Shown here one piece after another: positions 7,814-16,852 of a stretch of 64,000 bases of DNA. The translations under genes were made by a program, and so were the position numbers. The notes beneath the pieces were generated by a model. The model did not search any database. It worked only from the letters and a program-made list of their open reading frames with translations, and was not told where the DNA came from. This stretch comes from Streptomyces vietnamensis. GTDB lineage: Bacteria > Actinomycetota > Actinomycetes > Streptomycetales > Streptomycetaceae. Where the stretch lies: the NCBI RefSeq assembly GCF_000830005.1, contig NZ_CP010407.1:5150001-5214000 (forward strand). The letters run 5' to 3'. How positions within the stretch are numbered: position 1 is the stretch's first letter; each line of letters opens with the position of its first letter.

Positions 7814-10270
7814 ATGAGCAGCCTCTTTGACGACAGCTTCCTGGCAAGCCTCCAGAACCACTCGGAGGAGCCCCCGCCCCACCCCGAGGACGAGGAGCAC
7901 GGCTCCCCGGCCACGGAGGAGGTCCCGCACGACCTCTTCGGGGAGCACTTCGACGCGCCCCCGCCCCGGGACACGCACTACCGCGACGGCGCCCCGCGGC
8001 CCGTCGTGGACGCCGCCGCGCTCCTGGAGGGGCTGAACGAGCAGCAGCGCGCCGCCGTCGTCCACACCGACACCCCGCTGCTCATCGTCGCCGGTGCCGG
8101 CTCCGGCAAGACCCGGGTCCTCACCCACCGCATCGCCCACCTCCTGGCCACCCGGCACGTCCACCCCGGCCAGATACTGGCGATCACCTTCACCAACAAG
8201 GCCGCCGGCGAGATGAAGGAGCGCGTCGAGCAGCTCGTCGGCCCGCGCGCCAACGCCATGTGGGTCATGACCTTCCACAGCGCGTGCGTCCGCATCCTGC
8301 GCCGTGAGTCGAAGAGGCTCGGCTTCACGTCCTCCTTCTCGATCTACGACGCCGCCGACTCCAAGCGCCTGATGTCGCTGGTCTGCCGGGACCTGGACCT
8401 CGACCCGAAGAAGTTCCCGCCGAAGTCCTTCAGCGCCAAGATCTCGAACCTCAAGAACGAGCTGATCGACGAGGAGACCTTCGCCGACCGGGCCGCCGAC
8501 GGCTTCGAGAAGACGCTCGCCGAGGCGTACCGGATGTACCAGGCGCGGCTGCGCGAGGCCAACGCCCTGGACTTCGACGACATCATCATGACGACGGTCC
8601 ACCTGCTCCAGGCGTTCCCGGACGTCGCCGAGCACTACCGCCGTCGCTTCCGCCACGTCCTCGTCGACGAGTACCAGGACACCAACCACGCCCAGTACAC
8701 CCTCGTGCGGGAGCTCGTCGGCACCGGCTACGAGGACCTCGGTCCGGCCGAGCTGTGCGTCGTCGGCGACGCCGACCAGTCGATCTACGCCTTCCGCGGC
8801 GCGACCATCCGCAACATCCTCCAGTTCGAGGAGGACTACCCGGACGCGACGACGATCCTCCTGGAGCAGAACTACCGCTCCACCCAGACGATCCTCTCCG
8901 CCGCCAACGCCGTCATCGAGCGCAACGAGTCCCGCCGCCCCAAGAACCTGTGGACGAACGCGGGCGCGGGCGCGCAGATCACCGGCTACGTCGCCGACAC
9001 CGAGCACGACGAGGCCCAGTTCGTCGCCGACGAGATCGACCGGCTCACCGACGCGGGCGAGGCCAAGGCCGGGGACGTCGCCGTCTTCTACCGGACCAAC
9101 GCCCAGTCCCGTGTCTTCGAAGAGATCTTCATCCGCGTCGGACTGCCCTACAAGGTCGTCGGCGGCGTGCGCTTCTACGAGCGCAAGGAGGTCCGGGACG
9201 TCCTCGCGTACCTCCGCGTCCTCGCCAACCCCGAGGACAACGTGCCGCTGCGCCGCATCCTCAACGTCCCCAAGCGGGGCATCGGCGAGCGCGCCGAGGC
9301 GATGATCGACGCCCTCTCCCTGCGCGAGAGGATCACCTTCCCGCAGGCCCTCAAGCGGGTCGACGAGGCGTACGGCATGGCGGCGCGCTCGGCGAACGCG
9401 GTGAAGCGGTTCAACGCGCTCATGGACGAGCTGCGCACCGTCGTCGAGTCCGGCGCCGGCCCGGCCGTCGTCCTGGAGGCCGTCCTGGAGCGGACCGGCT
9501 ACCTGGCCGAGCTCCAGGTCTCGACCGACCCGCAGGACGAGACCCGCATCGAGAACCTCCAGGAACTCGCCGCCGTCGCCCTCGAGTTCGAGCAGGAGAA
9601 GGGTGAAGAGCCCGCGAGCCTCGCCGAGTTCCTGGAGCGGGTCGCCCTTGTCGCCGACTCCGACCAGATCCCGGACGAGGACGAGGAGGGCCGGGGCGTC
9701 ATCACCCTGATGACCCTGCACACCGCCAAGGGCCTGGAGTTCCCGGTGGTGTTCCTCACCGGCATGGAGGACGGCGTCTTCCCGCACATGCGCGCCCTCG
9801 GGCAGACGAAGGAGCTGGAGGAGGAGCGGCGCCTCGCGTACGTGGGCATCACGCGCGCGCGTGAGCGGCTCTACCTCACCCGCTCGTCGATGCGCAGCGC
9901 CTGGGGCCAGCCCTCGTACAACCCGGCCTCGCGCTTCCTGGAGGAGATCCCGCCCGCGTACCTGGAGTGGAAGCGGACCGGTCCGATGGCGAAGCCCGCC
10001 GGGCCGACCGCGGGGATCACCTCCTCGCTCTCCTCTTCGCTCTCCTCCTCCCGCGCCCGCTCCGGCCCCTCCGGCTTCGCCACCCGGCGCGCCGGCGAGA
10101 AGCCGGTGATCTCCCTCCAGGTCGGCGACCGCGTCACGCACGACCAGTTCGGGCTCGGCACGGTCATGGCGGTGACCGGCGCCGGCTCGGACGCCCAGGC
10201 GACGATCGACTTCGGCGACGACAAGCCGAAGCGGCTGCTGCTGCGGTACGCGCCGGTCGAGAAGCTGTAG
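7814..10270 (+). CDS. pcrA: ATP-dependent DNA helicase PcrA/UvrD
   Basis: An 818-residue superfamily 1A 3'-5' DNA helicase for nucleotide-excision and mismatch repair and for clearing RecA filaments. After an acidic, poorly conserved leader of about 75 residues come motif Q (LNEQQRAAV), Walker A at residues 94-100 (GAGSGKT), motif Ia (AITFTNKAAGEM), DEYQDTN, GDADQSIYAFRGA, QNYRST, TLHTAKGLEFP and VGITRAR. A Ser-rich linker near 735-755 joins the C-terminal Tudor-like domain (VGDRVTHDQFGLGTV), through which PcrA binds RNA polymerase. The length and all motifs look intact. A long perfect hairpin follows the stop. Confidence 0.97.
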   Translation: MSSLFDDSFLASLQNHSEEPPPHPEDEEHGSPATEEVPHDLFGEHFDAPPPRDTHYRDGAPRPVVDAAALLEGLNEQQRAAVVHTDTPLLIVAGAGSGKTRVLTHRIAHLLATRHVHPGQILAITFTNKAAGEMKERVEQLVGPRANAMWVMTFHSACVRILRRESKRLGFTSSFSIYDAADSKRLMSLVCRDLDLDPKKFPPKSFSAKISNLKNELIDEETFADRAADGFEKTLAEAYRMYQARLREANALDFDDIIMTTVHLLQAFPDVAEHYRRRFRHVLVDEYQDTNHAQYTLVRELVGTGYEDLGPAELCVVGDADQSIYAFRGATIRNILQFEEDYPDATTILLEQNYRSTQTILSAANAVIERNESRRPKNLWTNAGAGAQITGYVADTEHDEAQFVADEIDRLTDAGEAKAGDVAVFYRTNAQSRVFEEIFIRVGLPYKVVGGVRFYERKEVRDVLAYLRVLANPEDNVPLRRILNVPKRGIGERAEAMIDALSLRERITFPQALKRVDEAYGMAARSANAVKRFNALMDELRTVVESGAGPAVVLEAVLERTGYLAELQVSTDPQDETRIENLQELAAVALEFEQEKGEEPASLAEFLERVALVADSDQIPDEDEEGRGVITLMTLHTAKGLEFPVVFLTGMEDGVFPHMRALGQTKELEEERRLAYVGITRARERLYLTRSSMRSAWGQPSYNPASRFLEEIPPAYLEWKRTGPMAKPAGPTAGITSSLSSSLSSSRARSGPSGFATRRAGEKPVISLQVGDRVTHDQFGLGTVMAVTGAGSDAQATIDFGDDKPKRLLLRYAPVEKL

Positions 10271-10280
10271 CGAGGCGGGA

Positions 10281-10330
10281 CGTACGAGAAGGGCCCCCGG
10301 CGGAAAGTCGCCGGGGGCCCTTCTCGTACG
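10281..10330. terminator. Bidirectional terminator between pcrA and M23 peptidase
   Basis: A 22-bp perfect stem (10281-10302 with 10309-10330) around a 6-base loop GAAAGT. It sits between two convergent genes, with TTCTCG on one side and the mirror on the other, so it can serve both. Confidence 0.9.
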
Positions 10331-10345
10331 CGTGCGGGGGAAGGC

Positions 10346-11908
10346 TCAGCTGGTCGGGTCGAGGCCGTGGCTGCGCAGCCAGGCCAGCGGGTCGATCGCG
10401 GAGCCGGCGCCCGGCCGGACCTCGAAGTGGAGGTGCGGGCCGGTGGAGTTGCCGGAGTTGCCGGAGTAGGCGATGACGTCGCCGGCCTTGACGTAACCCG
10501 AGCGGATCTTGGTGCTGCTCAGGTGGCAGTACCAGGTCTCGGTGCCGTTGGGGGAGGTCACGATCGCCATGTTGCCGTAGGCGCTGTTCCACTGCGTGCG
10601 GACGGTGCCGTCGGTCGCGGCCATCACGGGGGTGCCGTACTGCACGGGGAAGTCGATGCCCGTGTGCACCGACATCCAGTTGACGCCCGCCTGGCCGAAG
10701 CGCGCGCTGAGCTGGTGGAGCGTCACCGGCAGCACGTACTTGGGGCGCATGGCCTCCTTGCGGGCCGCCTCCTCCTCGCGCTTCTTCTTCTCGGCGTCCT
10801 GGCGGGCCCGGAGGTCGATGCGCTCCTGGGTGCGGCTGGCGCGGTCGCCGAAGTCGCGGGCGTCGGCGCTGAGCGCGGCGAGCTGGGTGTCGAGCGCGCT
10901 GTTGGCGGCGACCTGCTTGACCGAGGCCGGGTCGGCGGCGGCGAGCGAGGTCGTGTCGTCCTTCTGCCCGCCGGTCGTGGTGGAGCCGGTGAGCCCGCCG
11001 ACGGAGGCGGCGGCGATGCCGGCGACGCCCATGACGCAGGCGGAGGGTACGGCGACGGTCAGCAGCGCGGACCGTTTGGCGGGGGTACGGCGACGGCCGC
11101 GGCTGCCGCCGGAGGAGCGGCGCACGGGGCGGCCTGCGACGGGCGAGTCGGTGCGGAGCTCGACGGCCGGCTTCTCGTACGTGTCGTACGCGTCGGCCTC
11201 GTCGTCCTCACCGTCTTCGAGGGCTTCCGGGGCCCCGGCCTCGGCCGGGTCGTCGTCCTCGGCCGGCTCGTAGGCCTCGTAGGTCTCGTCGGAGGGGAGT
11301 TCCTCGTGGCCCTCGTGCCCCTCGGGGACGTACTCGAAGGCGAACTCGGCGGTGTGCTCGGCCTGCGGGGTGTACTGCTGGGGGACGACCGGCTCGGGCT
11401 CCGGGGCCGCGTGGTTCCACGCGGTCGCGTCGAAGGCGCCGGTCTCGGTCGCGAAGGCGGGGGCGGCCCACTGGCCGGTGGCGTCGTAGGCCTCGTAGCC
11501 GTACGCGCCCTGGGCGGCGTAGGAGCCTGCGTGGGCGGTCTCGTACTGGCCGGCGTGCTGGGCCTCGGTCCAGGCGGAGGCGTCCCACTGTCCGGTGGTG
11601 TCGTACTGCGTCGCGGTGGTCCCGTACGTGCCGGTGGCCTCGTAGGAGGCGGCGGCGGTGTTCCACTGGCCCGTGGTGTCCCACTGGCCGGTCGTGTCGT
11701 ACTGCCCCGTGGTGGCGTACTGCCCGGTGGTGTCGTACTGCCCCGTCGTCGCGTACGTGCCGGTGGTGGCGTACTGGCCGAGGTCCCACTGGCCGCTGTG
11801 GTCGGCCTGACCGCCGGGGTAGGCGCCGAACAGCGGGTCGATGGCGAAGCTGCCGGTGGTGTGGGCGCCGTCTCCGACGTACCCGGCGTGGGGGTGCTGG
11901 TCGTTCAC
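10346..11908 (-). CDS. Membrane-anchored M23 (LytM) peptidase with repeat-rich N-terminus
   Basis: A protein of about 520 residues. The first half is unusual: a Tyr/Thr/Gly/Gln-rich tract of six-residue repeats (G-[QT]-[YW]-[AD]-T-T, about residues 44-83), then acidic low-complexity sequence. A basic patch and one membrane helix (about 280-305) follow, then a charged coiled coil (about 345-385) and a C-terminal M23 domain with HTGIDFP and HLHFEV metal-ligand motifs. The topology puts the repeats inside the cell and the peptidase outside. The start is GTG 11908; TTG 11911 is also possible. A -35/-10 pair lies about 90 bases upstream. M23 enzymes cut peptidoglycan cross-bridges or act as LytM activators. 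Confidence 0.9.
   Translation of the reverse strand: MNDQHPHAGYVGDGAHTTGSFAIDPLFGAYPGGQADHSGQWDLGQYATTGTYATTGQYDTTGQYATTGQYDTTGQWDTTGQWNTAAASYEATGTYGTTATQYDTTGQWDASAWTEAQHAGQYETAHAGSYAAQGAYGYEAYDATGQWAAPAFATETGAFDATAWNHAAPEPEPVVPQQYTPQAEHTAEFAFEYVPEGHEGHEELPSDETYEAYEPAEDDDPAEAGAPEALEDGEDDEADAYDTYEKPAVELRTDSPVAGRPVRRSSGGSRGRRRTPAKRSALLTVAVPSACVMGVAGIAAASVGGLTGSTTTGGQKDDTTSLAAADPASVKQVAANSALDTQLAALSADARDFGDRASRTQERIDLRARQDAEKKKREEEAARKEAMRPKYVLPVTLHQLSARFGQAGVNWMSVHTGIDFPVQYGTPVMAATDGTVRTQWNSAYGNMAIVTSPNGTETWYCHLSSTKIRSGYVKAGDVIAYSGNSGNSTGPHLHFEVRPGAGSAIDPLAWLRSHGLDPTS
11660..11779 (-). repeat. 18-bp tandem repeats coding for G[QT][YW]xTT hexapeptides
   Basis: About seven degenerate 18-base units lie inside the M23 peptidase gene and code for alternating GQYATT, GTYATT, GQYDTT and GQWDTT. 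They belong to the predicted cytoplasmic part of the protein. Confidence 0.8.
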
Positions 11909-11987
11909 CAACGTCTCTCTCGCCTCGGCAGCAGGACCAGTCCGGGGCGGGCCCGTGAGGGGTGTCCCGGGGGTAAGCAGTGGCGCG

Positions 11988-12017
11988 ACTGTACCCGGCG
12001 GTACGCGGGGCGGACAA
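11988..12017 (-). promoter_or_regulatory. Sigma-70-type promoter candidate for M23 peptidase
   Basis: On the minus strand TTGTCC (12012-12017) and TACAGT (11988-11993) are separated by 18 bases, giving a leader of about 70-75 bases. Confidence 0.5.
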
Positions 12018-12130
12018 TCTTCGGAGGGGTTCGGGCCCGCAGGAAAAGGGCAATCGACCCCGTTTTGCCAGGTCGGGTGTAGAGCTTTGGCCTTGTGTTC
12101 GATGAACGTTCGAAGAACGGTGTCGTGCGC

Positions 12131-12922
12131 TCAGGCGACGGAGGTGGAACCGGGCCCCTCTTCCCGCGTCCCGGAGGCGACGGGACCCCCGGCGTCGAGG
12201 GCCTCCCGGACCCCGGCGGCCACGGTCGGATGCACGGGCAGCGCGAGATGGCCGATGCCGCTCACCCGCACGTTGTGCACGAGCAGGTCCGGGTGGTCGA
12301 GACGGGCGGTCTCCACCGGCACCATCATCTGGTCCAGATCGCTCCAGAAGCTCACGCACCGGGTCCGGCAGCCGGGCGCGGGCCCGGCGAGCTCCCGCAG
12401 GACCTCCGAACCGGGCCGCATCTGCCGCACCAGCGGATGCGCGTCGGCGAGCGGGGCCACCGTGGTGCCGGAGTGCGGGGTGCCCAGCGTGACGAGGGTG
12501 CGCACCCGGGCGTCGCCGCCCAGTCGCTGCACGTAATAGCGGGCGATCAGGCCGCCCAGGCTGTGCCCGACGACGTCGACCTCGGCGTGTCCGGTGCGGG
12601 CGCGGATCTCGTCCACCCGGCGGCCGAGCAGCTCGGCGGCGGCCCGCAGGTCGCAGGTGAGCGGTGAGTAGTTGAGCGACTCGACACAGTCACGGCCGTG
12701 CCGGACGAGGGAACGGCGCAGCAGCACGAAGACCGAACGGTTGTCGACGAAGCCGTGCAGGAGGACGACCGGGCGGCTGCCCGGGGTGATCGTGGTGGGG
12801 GTCGGGGCGGGGGAGAGCCGCTCGGCGACGATCCCGGACGGGTAGAGGACCAGATGGCCGGTGAGGATCGCGACTTCCAGCGCGGTGGCCTTCATCAGGG
12901 CGGTGACCTTGGTGAGCTCCAT
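12131..12922 (-). CDS. Secreted or membrane-associated alpha/beta-hydrolase (lipase class)
   Basis: A 263-residue lipase/esterase-like hydrolase. A hydrophobic N-terminal segment (about 8-25) may be a signal or anchor. The oxyanion motif VLLHGFVDN is followed by nucleophile Ser121 in [14 protein letters not shown], a following TLGTPHSGT block typical of triacylglycerol lipases, a likely Asp in SFWSDLDQ, and a His in [10 protein letters not shown]. The open frame extends 170 codons upstream, but ATG 12922 begins the homologous region. A large hairpin lies 44-94 bases upstream of the start. Substrate unknown. Confidence 0.88.
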   Translation of the reverse strand: MELTKVTALMKATALEVAILTGHLVLYPSGIVAERLSPAPTPTTITPGSRPVVLLHGFVDNRSVFVLLRRSLVRHGRDCVESLNYSPLTCDLRAAAELLGRRVDEIRARTGHAEVDVVGHSLGGLIARYYVQRLGGDARVRTLVTLGTPHSGTTVAPLADAHPLVRQMRPGSEVLRELAGPAPGCRTRCVSFWSDLDQMMVPVETARLDHPDLLVHNVRVSGIGHLALPVHPTVAAGVREALDAGGPVASGTREEGPGSTSVA

Positions 12923-13225
12923 GGCCGGCCTCCCGAACGGCACGCGGGGCCGACACGGTACGGCGGTCCGCCGCGCCCCCGCGCCGCACGGACGGCGGCA
13001 CGGGGGCGCGGCGGACCTCGTCGCGGCTCCCTTCGCGACCGGCCCCGCTCGCGGCTGGTGGGCCCAGGAGGAGGGCCCGTAAGCGGGGACGGCGCAGAGC
13101 GAACATGTCCCACGTGTGATTTCCCCCTCGGTGGCCACCGCGAAACGGCCGGGTGCGGGATGCTGGGGATAACGTTCGTTCACCTCCCCGGCAACGAAGC
13201 GCGGGGGTCGCATGTGGAGGCAGTC
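12923..13225. other. Divergent region, lipase and icmB
   Basis: 303 bases without a gene. It holds a 16-bp perfect inverted repeat (12966-12981 with 13001-13016), which would form a stable hairpin in the lipase leader. GATAACGTTCGTTC at about 13167-13180 is a possible -10 region for icmB. Confidence 0.5.
12966..13016. other. Long GC-rich hairpin in the lipase leader
   Basis: 16-bp perfect arms enclose a 19-base interior that itself contains GCCG/CGGC. Its place between promoter and lipase start suggests an attenuator or mRNA-stability element; no U-run is present. Confidence 0.6.
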
Positions 13226-13633
13226 ATGGGTGTGAGCGGTCCGATCCGCGTGGTCGTCGCCAAGCCGGGTCTCGACGGTCACGATCGCGGGGCCAAGGTG
13301 ATCGCGCGAGCGCTCCGCGATGCCGGCATGGAGGTCATCTACACCGGGCTCCACCAGACGCCCGAGCAGATCGTCGACACCGCGATCCAGGAGGACGCCG
13401 ACGCGATCGGCCTCTCGATCCTCTCCGGAGCGCACAACACGCTGTTCGTGAAGGTCCTGGAGCTCCTCAAGGACCGCGACGCGGAGGACATCAAGGTCTT
13501 CGGCGGCGGCATCATCCCCGACGCGGACATCCCGCCGCTCAAGGAGAAGGGCGTGGCGGAGATCTTCACGCCGGGCGCGACGACCGCGTCCATCGTCGAC
13601 TGGGTGAACGCGAACGTCCGCGTCGCCGCGTGA
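13226..13633 (+). CDS. icmB: Isobutyryl-CoA mutase small (B12-binding) subunit
   Basis: A 135-residue stand-alone cobalamin-binding domain. The base-off B12 signature is present as Asp17-x-His19-x-x-Gly22 (GLDGHDRG), with LSILSGAH and FGGGIIPD completing the cofactor site. Length and sequence agree with IcmB, the small subunit that pairs with IcmA to interconvert isobutyryl-CoA and butyryl-CoA in valine/fatty-acid metabolism and polyketide precursor supply. The large subunit is not in this window. GGAGG sits 5 bases before ATG 13226. It could in principle serve another acyl-CoA mutase, but full-length similarity to IcmB as I remember it makes that less likely. Confidence 0.92.
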   Translation: MGVSGPIRVVVAKPGLDGHDRGAKVIARALRDAGMEVIYTGLHQTPEQIVDTAIQEDADAIGLSILSGAHNTLFVKVLELLKDRDAEDIKVFGGGIIPDADIPPLKEKGVAEIFTPGATTASIVDWVNANVRVAA

Positions 13634-13658
13634 TCCGCTGCGCGGTGCGCATGCGATG

Positions 13659-13688
13659 ACAGGGCCTTCCCGCTCGGGAGGGCCCTGT
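13659..13688. terminator. Terminator after icmB
   Basis: ACAGGGCC...GGCCCTGT arms with a further TCCC/GGGA stem and a short loop, between convergent icmB and DUF5691-like genes. Confidence 0.8.
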
Positions 13689-13730
13689 CCCGTCCCGGCG
13701 GGGAACCGCCCCGGCGGAGGGCGGTGACCG

Positions 13731-15371
13731 TCAGGCGTCCGGTGGGGTGAGTTCCGCGCGCATCGCCGCGCGGAGACGGAGCGTGGAGACCAGGCGCTGG
13801 AAGGCCTCCGACCAGTAGTCGCCCGCGCCGGGGGAGCTGTCCTCCGCCTCGTCGGGACGGGCCGTCAGGGACTCCAGCTGCCGTGCCGCCTCCGGGGCGA
13901 GGCAGCGCTCCGCCAGGCCCATCACCCCGCTGAAGCTCCACGGGTAACTGCCCGCCTCCCGCGCGATGTCGAGGGCGTCGATCACCGCCGCGCCGAGCGG
14001 TTCCGCCCACGGTACGGCGCAGACGCCAAGCAGCTGGAACGCCTCCGAAAGACCGTGGGCCGCGACGAACGAGGCCACCCAGCGCGCCCGTTCCTCCACG
14101 GGCAGCGTCGAGAGGAGCTGGGCGCGCTCGGCCAGGGACGAGGTGCCGGGGCCCGTCGCGGGCGGGACCGCCGGGGAGCCGAGCAACGCGCGGGACCAGT
14201 CCGGGTCCCGCTGGCGCACGGCGGCCCGGCACCAGGCCGCGTGCAGCTCGGCCTGCCAGTCGTCGGCGACCGGCAGCGCCACGATCTCCTCCGGGGTGCG
14301 CCCCCCGAACCTCGCCGGCCACGCGGACAGCGGCGCCGCCTCGACGAGCTGGCCCAGCCACCAGGAACGCTCGCCCCGGCCCGCCGGAGGCGTCGCCACC
14401 AGGCCGTCCCGCTGCATCGCCGCATCGCACTCGTGCGGGGCCTCGACGGCGATCGTCGGCGTCGGGGCCGTACGGTCCAGGCCGACGCAGGTGGCGGCCC
14501 GGCCCGCCATCCGCCCCGCGAGCGCGGAGGCCGGCAGGGCGGAGAGCAGCTCGGCGGCGGTGGCCCGGACGTTGCGGCTGCGGTCGCCGAGGGCCTCCTC
14601 GAGGAACTCCTCGTCGGCATCGGAGAGTCCGGCCCGCAGCGAGTCCAGGAACATCAGCCGGTCCTCCGCCCGCTCGGCGGACCAGGTCGACGCGAGCAGC
14701 GCGAGACCGGCGGCCGGGTCCTCGGTCCGTACGGCGGCGAGCAGGGCGACCCGCTCGGCGAACAGGCCCTCGTCCCACAGGGCGCGGACCCCCTCCGGGT
14801 CCCCCGAGGACGGGAGGTTGCCGGCCGCGCCCGTGCCCCGGAGGGCGAACCTCCACTCGGGGTTGAGCCGGGCCAGCCACAGACCGCGCGGCCCGGCGAG
14901 GCGGAGCGCCTGGGGCCGCAGATCGGTGCGGGCCCTGGCCGCGTCGAGCAGCGCCGGCAGGGCGGCGGGCGGCGCCTTGTAGCCGTGCCGGTTGGCGAGG
15001 GCCAGCCACTGGGGGAGCAGCTCGGCCAGGTCGGGGGCGGCCCCGCGCCGCCCGGCGGGCGAGGGCGCGGCCCGGCCGGCGAGCAGCTGGTCGAGGCGGA
15101 GCCGGGCCGCCTCGGGCAGCGGCGCGCGCGGGTCCTCCGGTGCGGGCTCCGGCAGGGGCGCGGCGGGCCCGGGCCGCAGCCCCGCCCTGCGCCGCACGGT
15201 GTGCAGCGCGGCGGCGTCGAGCAGCGCACCCGGCATGTCCCGGGCCGCCGTGGAGCCCGCGAGCCCGGCGGGAGGCCGCCGGTCCGTGCCGAGGAGCGCC
15301 GAACTGACGAGCTCCTCCCACGCCGCGTCATCGGCGGGGGGTGTGGTGGAGGTGGTCGTGGTGGTGTCCAT
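13731..15371 (-). CDS. DUF5691-like protein of the SWIM/MoxR/VWA cluster
   Basis: A 546-residue helical protein resembling the DUF5691 family, with alternating short helices that read like HEAT/ARM repeats (for example FLEEALGDRSRNVRATAAELLSALP near 265). No catalytic motif is visible. A WEELVSSALLGTDRR opening near residue 17 is family-typical. It lies downstream of the SWIM gene on the same strand and is probably co-transcribed from the damage-type promoter. I chose ATG 15371, preceded by GGAGGAG; the frame stays open to GTG 15488 through a 15-bp repeat array, so a 585-residue form with pentapeptide repeats is possible. Confidence 0.8.
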   Translation of the reverse strand: MDTTTTTSTTPPADDAAWEELVSSALLGTDRRPPAGLAGSTAARDMPGALLDAAALHTVRRRAGLRPGPAAPLPEPAPEDPRAPLPEAARLRLDQLLAGRAAPSPAGRRGAAPDLAELLPQWLALANRHGYKAPPAALPALLDAARARTDLRPQALRLAGPRGLWLARLNPEWRFALRGTGAAGNLPSSGDPEGVRALWDEGLFAERVALLAAVRTEDPAAGLALLASTWSAERAEDRLMFLDSLRAGLSDADEEFLEEALGDRSRNVRATAAELLSALPASALAGRMAGRAATCVGLDRTAPTPTIAVEAPHECDAAMQRDGLVATPPAGRGERSWWLGQLVEAAPLSAWPARFGGRTPEEIVALPVADDWQAELHAAWCRAAVRQRDPDWSRALLGSPAVPPATGPGTSSLAERAQLLSTLPVEERARWVASFVAAHGLSEAFQLLGVCAVPWAEPLGAAVIDALDIAREAGSYPWSFSGVMGLAERCLAPEAARQLESLTARPDEAEDSSPGAGDYWSEAFQRLVSTLRLRAAMRAELTPPDA

Positions 15372-15401
15372 CGGGCTCCTCCGGTGGGTCGGTGCGCGGT
15401 G

Positions 15402-15505
15402 GTCGGGTGCCGGGTGGGCGGGCGTCATGGGGGCAGGCGTCATGTGGGCTGACGTCAGGTGAGCGGGAGCCAGGTGAGCTGACGTCACATGGCGGGTGTC
15501 ATATG
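15402..15505 (-). repeat. 15-bp tandem repeat array between SWIM and DUF5691-like genes
   Basis: About seven degenerate 15-base units of the type CACATGACGCCTGCC run from the SWIM stop codon toward the DUF5691-like start. They stay in frame with that gene, coding [HP]-[LM]-[AT]-[SP]-A pentapeptides if translated from GTG 15488. Confidence 0.75.
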
Positions 15506-16845
15506 AGGGGGACCGTCTCGCCCGGGGTCTCCGGCGACCAGGCGGCGAGCGGGGTGAACCCCCGGTGCCCGCACTCCCCGAAGACGGTCACCGGGGCGCC
15601 GCCGGACAGGGCGACCAGCCGCCAGAGCCCGGGCCGGGACTGGGCGGCGGGCGTCAGGGGCAGCGCCTCGCGGCCGTCGGCGTCGGCGAGCTGCCAGCCG
15701 TACTCCGCGGGCGCCGGTACGACCCCGCTCAGCGTCACGGGCCAGGAGTCCAGCCACGGGTCCTCGGCCAGCGCGCGGCCGTACGCGTCGAGCGCCGCGC
15801 CGACCGGCCCGCCCGCCGGAGGGGCGACCGGGCCCGCGACCGGGACGAACTGCTCGCCCGGCTCCGCCCGCACCTGGCCGGCGCCGGTGTGCGGGGTCAG
15901 CTCGCCGTCGAGCAGTGCGCCCACGGGGAGCGCGAGCTGCGGCGCTCTGCCCGCCGCGCCGTAGGAGAGCAGGAGCGCGGTGCGCCCGGTCTTCGTGCCG
16001 TGCAGCCAGATCCGACGGGTGGTCAGCCGGGCGTCGGCCGCGTCGTACTGCGCGAGGACCAGCCAGTGGTCGCGCACCGGGACGCCGTCGGCCGGGGAGG
16101 CGAGGCCCACCCGGGTCCGTACCGTCGTCGCGAACGGGGCGGGCAGCCGGTCCGCCGCCAGCCACGCCCGGTCGAGGAGATGGGTCAGCGCGCACTCCTC
16201 CAGGAGCCGCACGGGCCAGCCAGGACCCGAGCCCGGTATCGCCCCCAACTCCCGGACCCGGCTGGCGAGTCCCGGCGCCTGGGCGTCGACCATGCGGGCC
16301 GCCGTCTCCTCCCACAGCCCGTACCCCGCCTGTCCGGCCGCCGCCAGGCCGCCGCGCAGCAGATCGGCGAGCCGCTGCTCCAACTCCTGCGTCCCCGAGG
16401 TGATCCGGGCCGCCCTCCGCTCGGCCCTGCGGCGCGCGGCCTCGGGGTCCGCCGTCGGCCCCGGGGCCGCGTCCCCGTCCCCCCGTCCGGCGCCCGCGGC
16501 CCGGCCGCGCCGCGCGGTGAGCCAGTGTGCGGCCCAGTCGGGCGCGGGGGAGTCCTCGGCGGCGATCCCGTCCGCCGCCCGGAGCAGCAGCAGACCGAGG
16601 GCGTGCTTGCAGGGGAACTTCCGGCTGGGGCAACCGCAGGAGTACGCGGGGCCCGTGGTGTCGACGACCGTCCGGTACGGCGTGCTCCCGCTGCCCTTGC
16701 ACAGGCCCCAGACGGCACCGTCGCCGCACCCGGTCTCCGACCAGGGCCCGGCCGTGCCGAGCTTGCTCCCCGCTCTGCGCGACGCTTCGTCAGGAGCCAG
16801 TGCCAGCACCTGTTCAGCCGTCCAGCGCACCCCCATGCCATTCAT
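15499..16845 (-). CDS. SWIM zinc-finger protein (YehQ-like)
   Basis: A 448-residue protein with a SWIM zinc finger near its N-terminus: Cys70-x-Cys72-x6-Cys79-x-His81 (SCGCPSRKFPCKH), preceded by a WTAEQVLALAPDEASRRAG opening typical of SWIM proteins next to MoxR/VWA genes. The rest is Ala-rich and ends in beta strands with no known domain. SWIM fingers bind DNA or proteins. ATG 16845 is exactly 7 bases after the -10 of a RecA-NDp promoter, predicting a leaderless transcript. It is divergent from the MoxR operon. The frame is open upstream, but that part is shadow of the MoxR gene. Confidence 0.9.
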   Translation of the reverse strand: MNGMGVRWTAEQVLALAPDEASRRAGSKLGTAGPWSETGCGDGAVWGLCKGSGSTPYRTVVDTTGPAYSCGCPSRKFPCKHALGLLLLRAADGIAAEDSPAPDWAAHWLTARRGRAAGAGRGDGDAAPGPTADPEAARRRAERRAARITSGTQELEQRLADLLRGGLAAAGQAGYGLWEETAARMVDAQAPGLASRVRELGAIPGSGPGWPVRLLEECALTHLLDRAWLAADRLPAPFATTVRTRVGLASPADGVPVRDHWLVLAQYDAADARLTTRRIWLHGTKTGRTALLLSYGAAGRAPQLALPVGALLDGELTPHTGAGQVRAEPGEQFVPVAGPVAPPAGGPVGAALDAYGRALAEDPWLDSWPVTLSGVVPAPAEYGWQLADADGREALPLTPAAQSRPGLWRLVALSGGAPVTVFGECGHRGFTPLAAWSPETPGETVPLI

Positions 16846-16852
16846 GTCCCCG

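Noticed and set aside
12090..12125. LexA SOS box near GTTCGATGAACGTTCG
   Set aside because: The CGAAC-N4-GTTCG spacing is not met; it is only a loose GAACGTTC palindrome.
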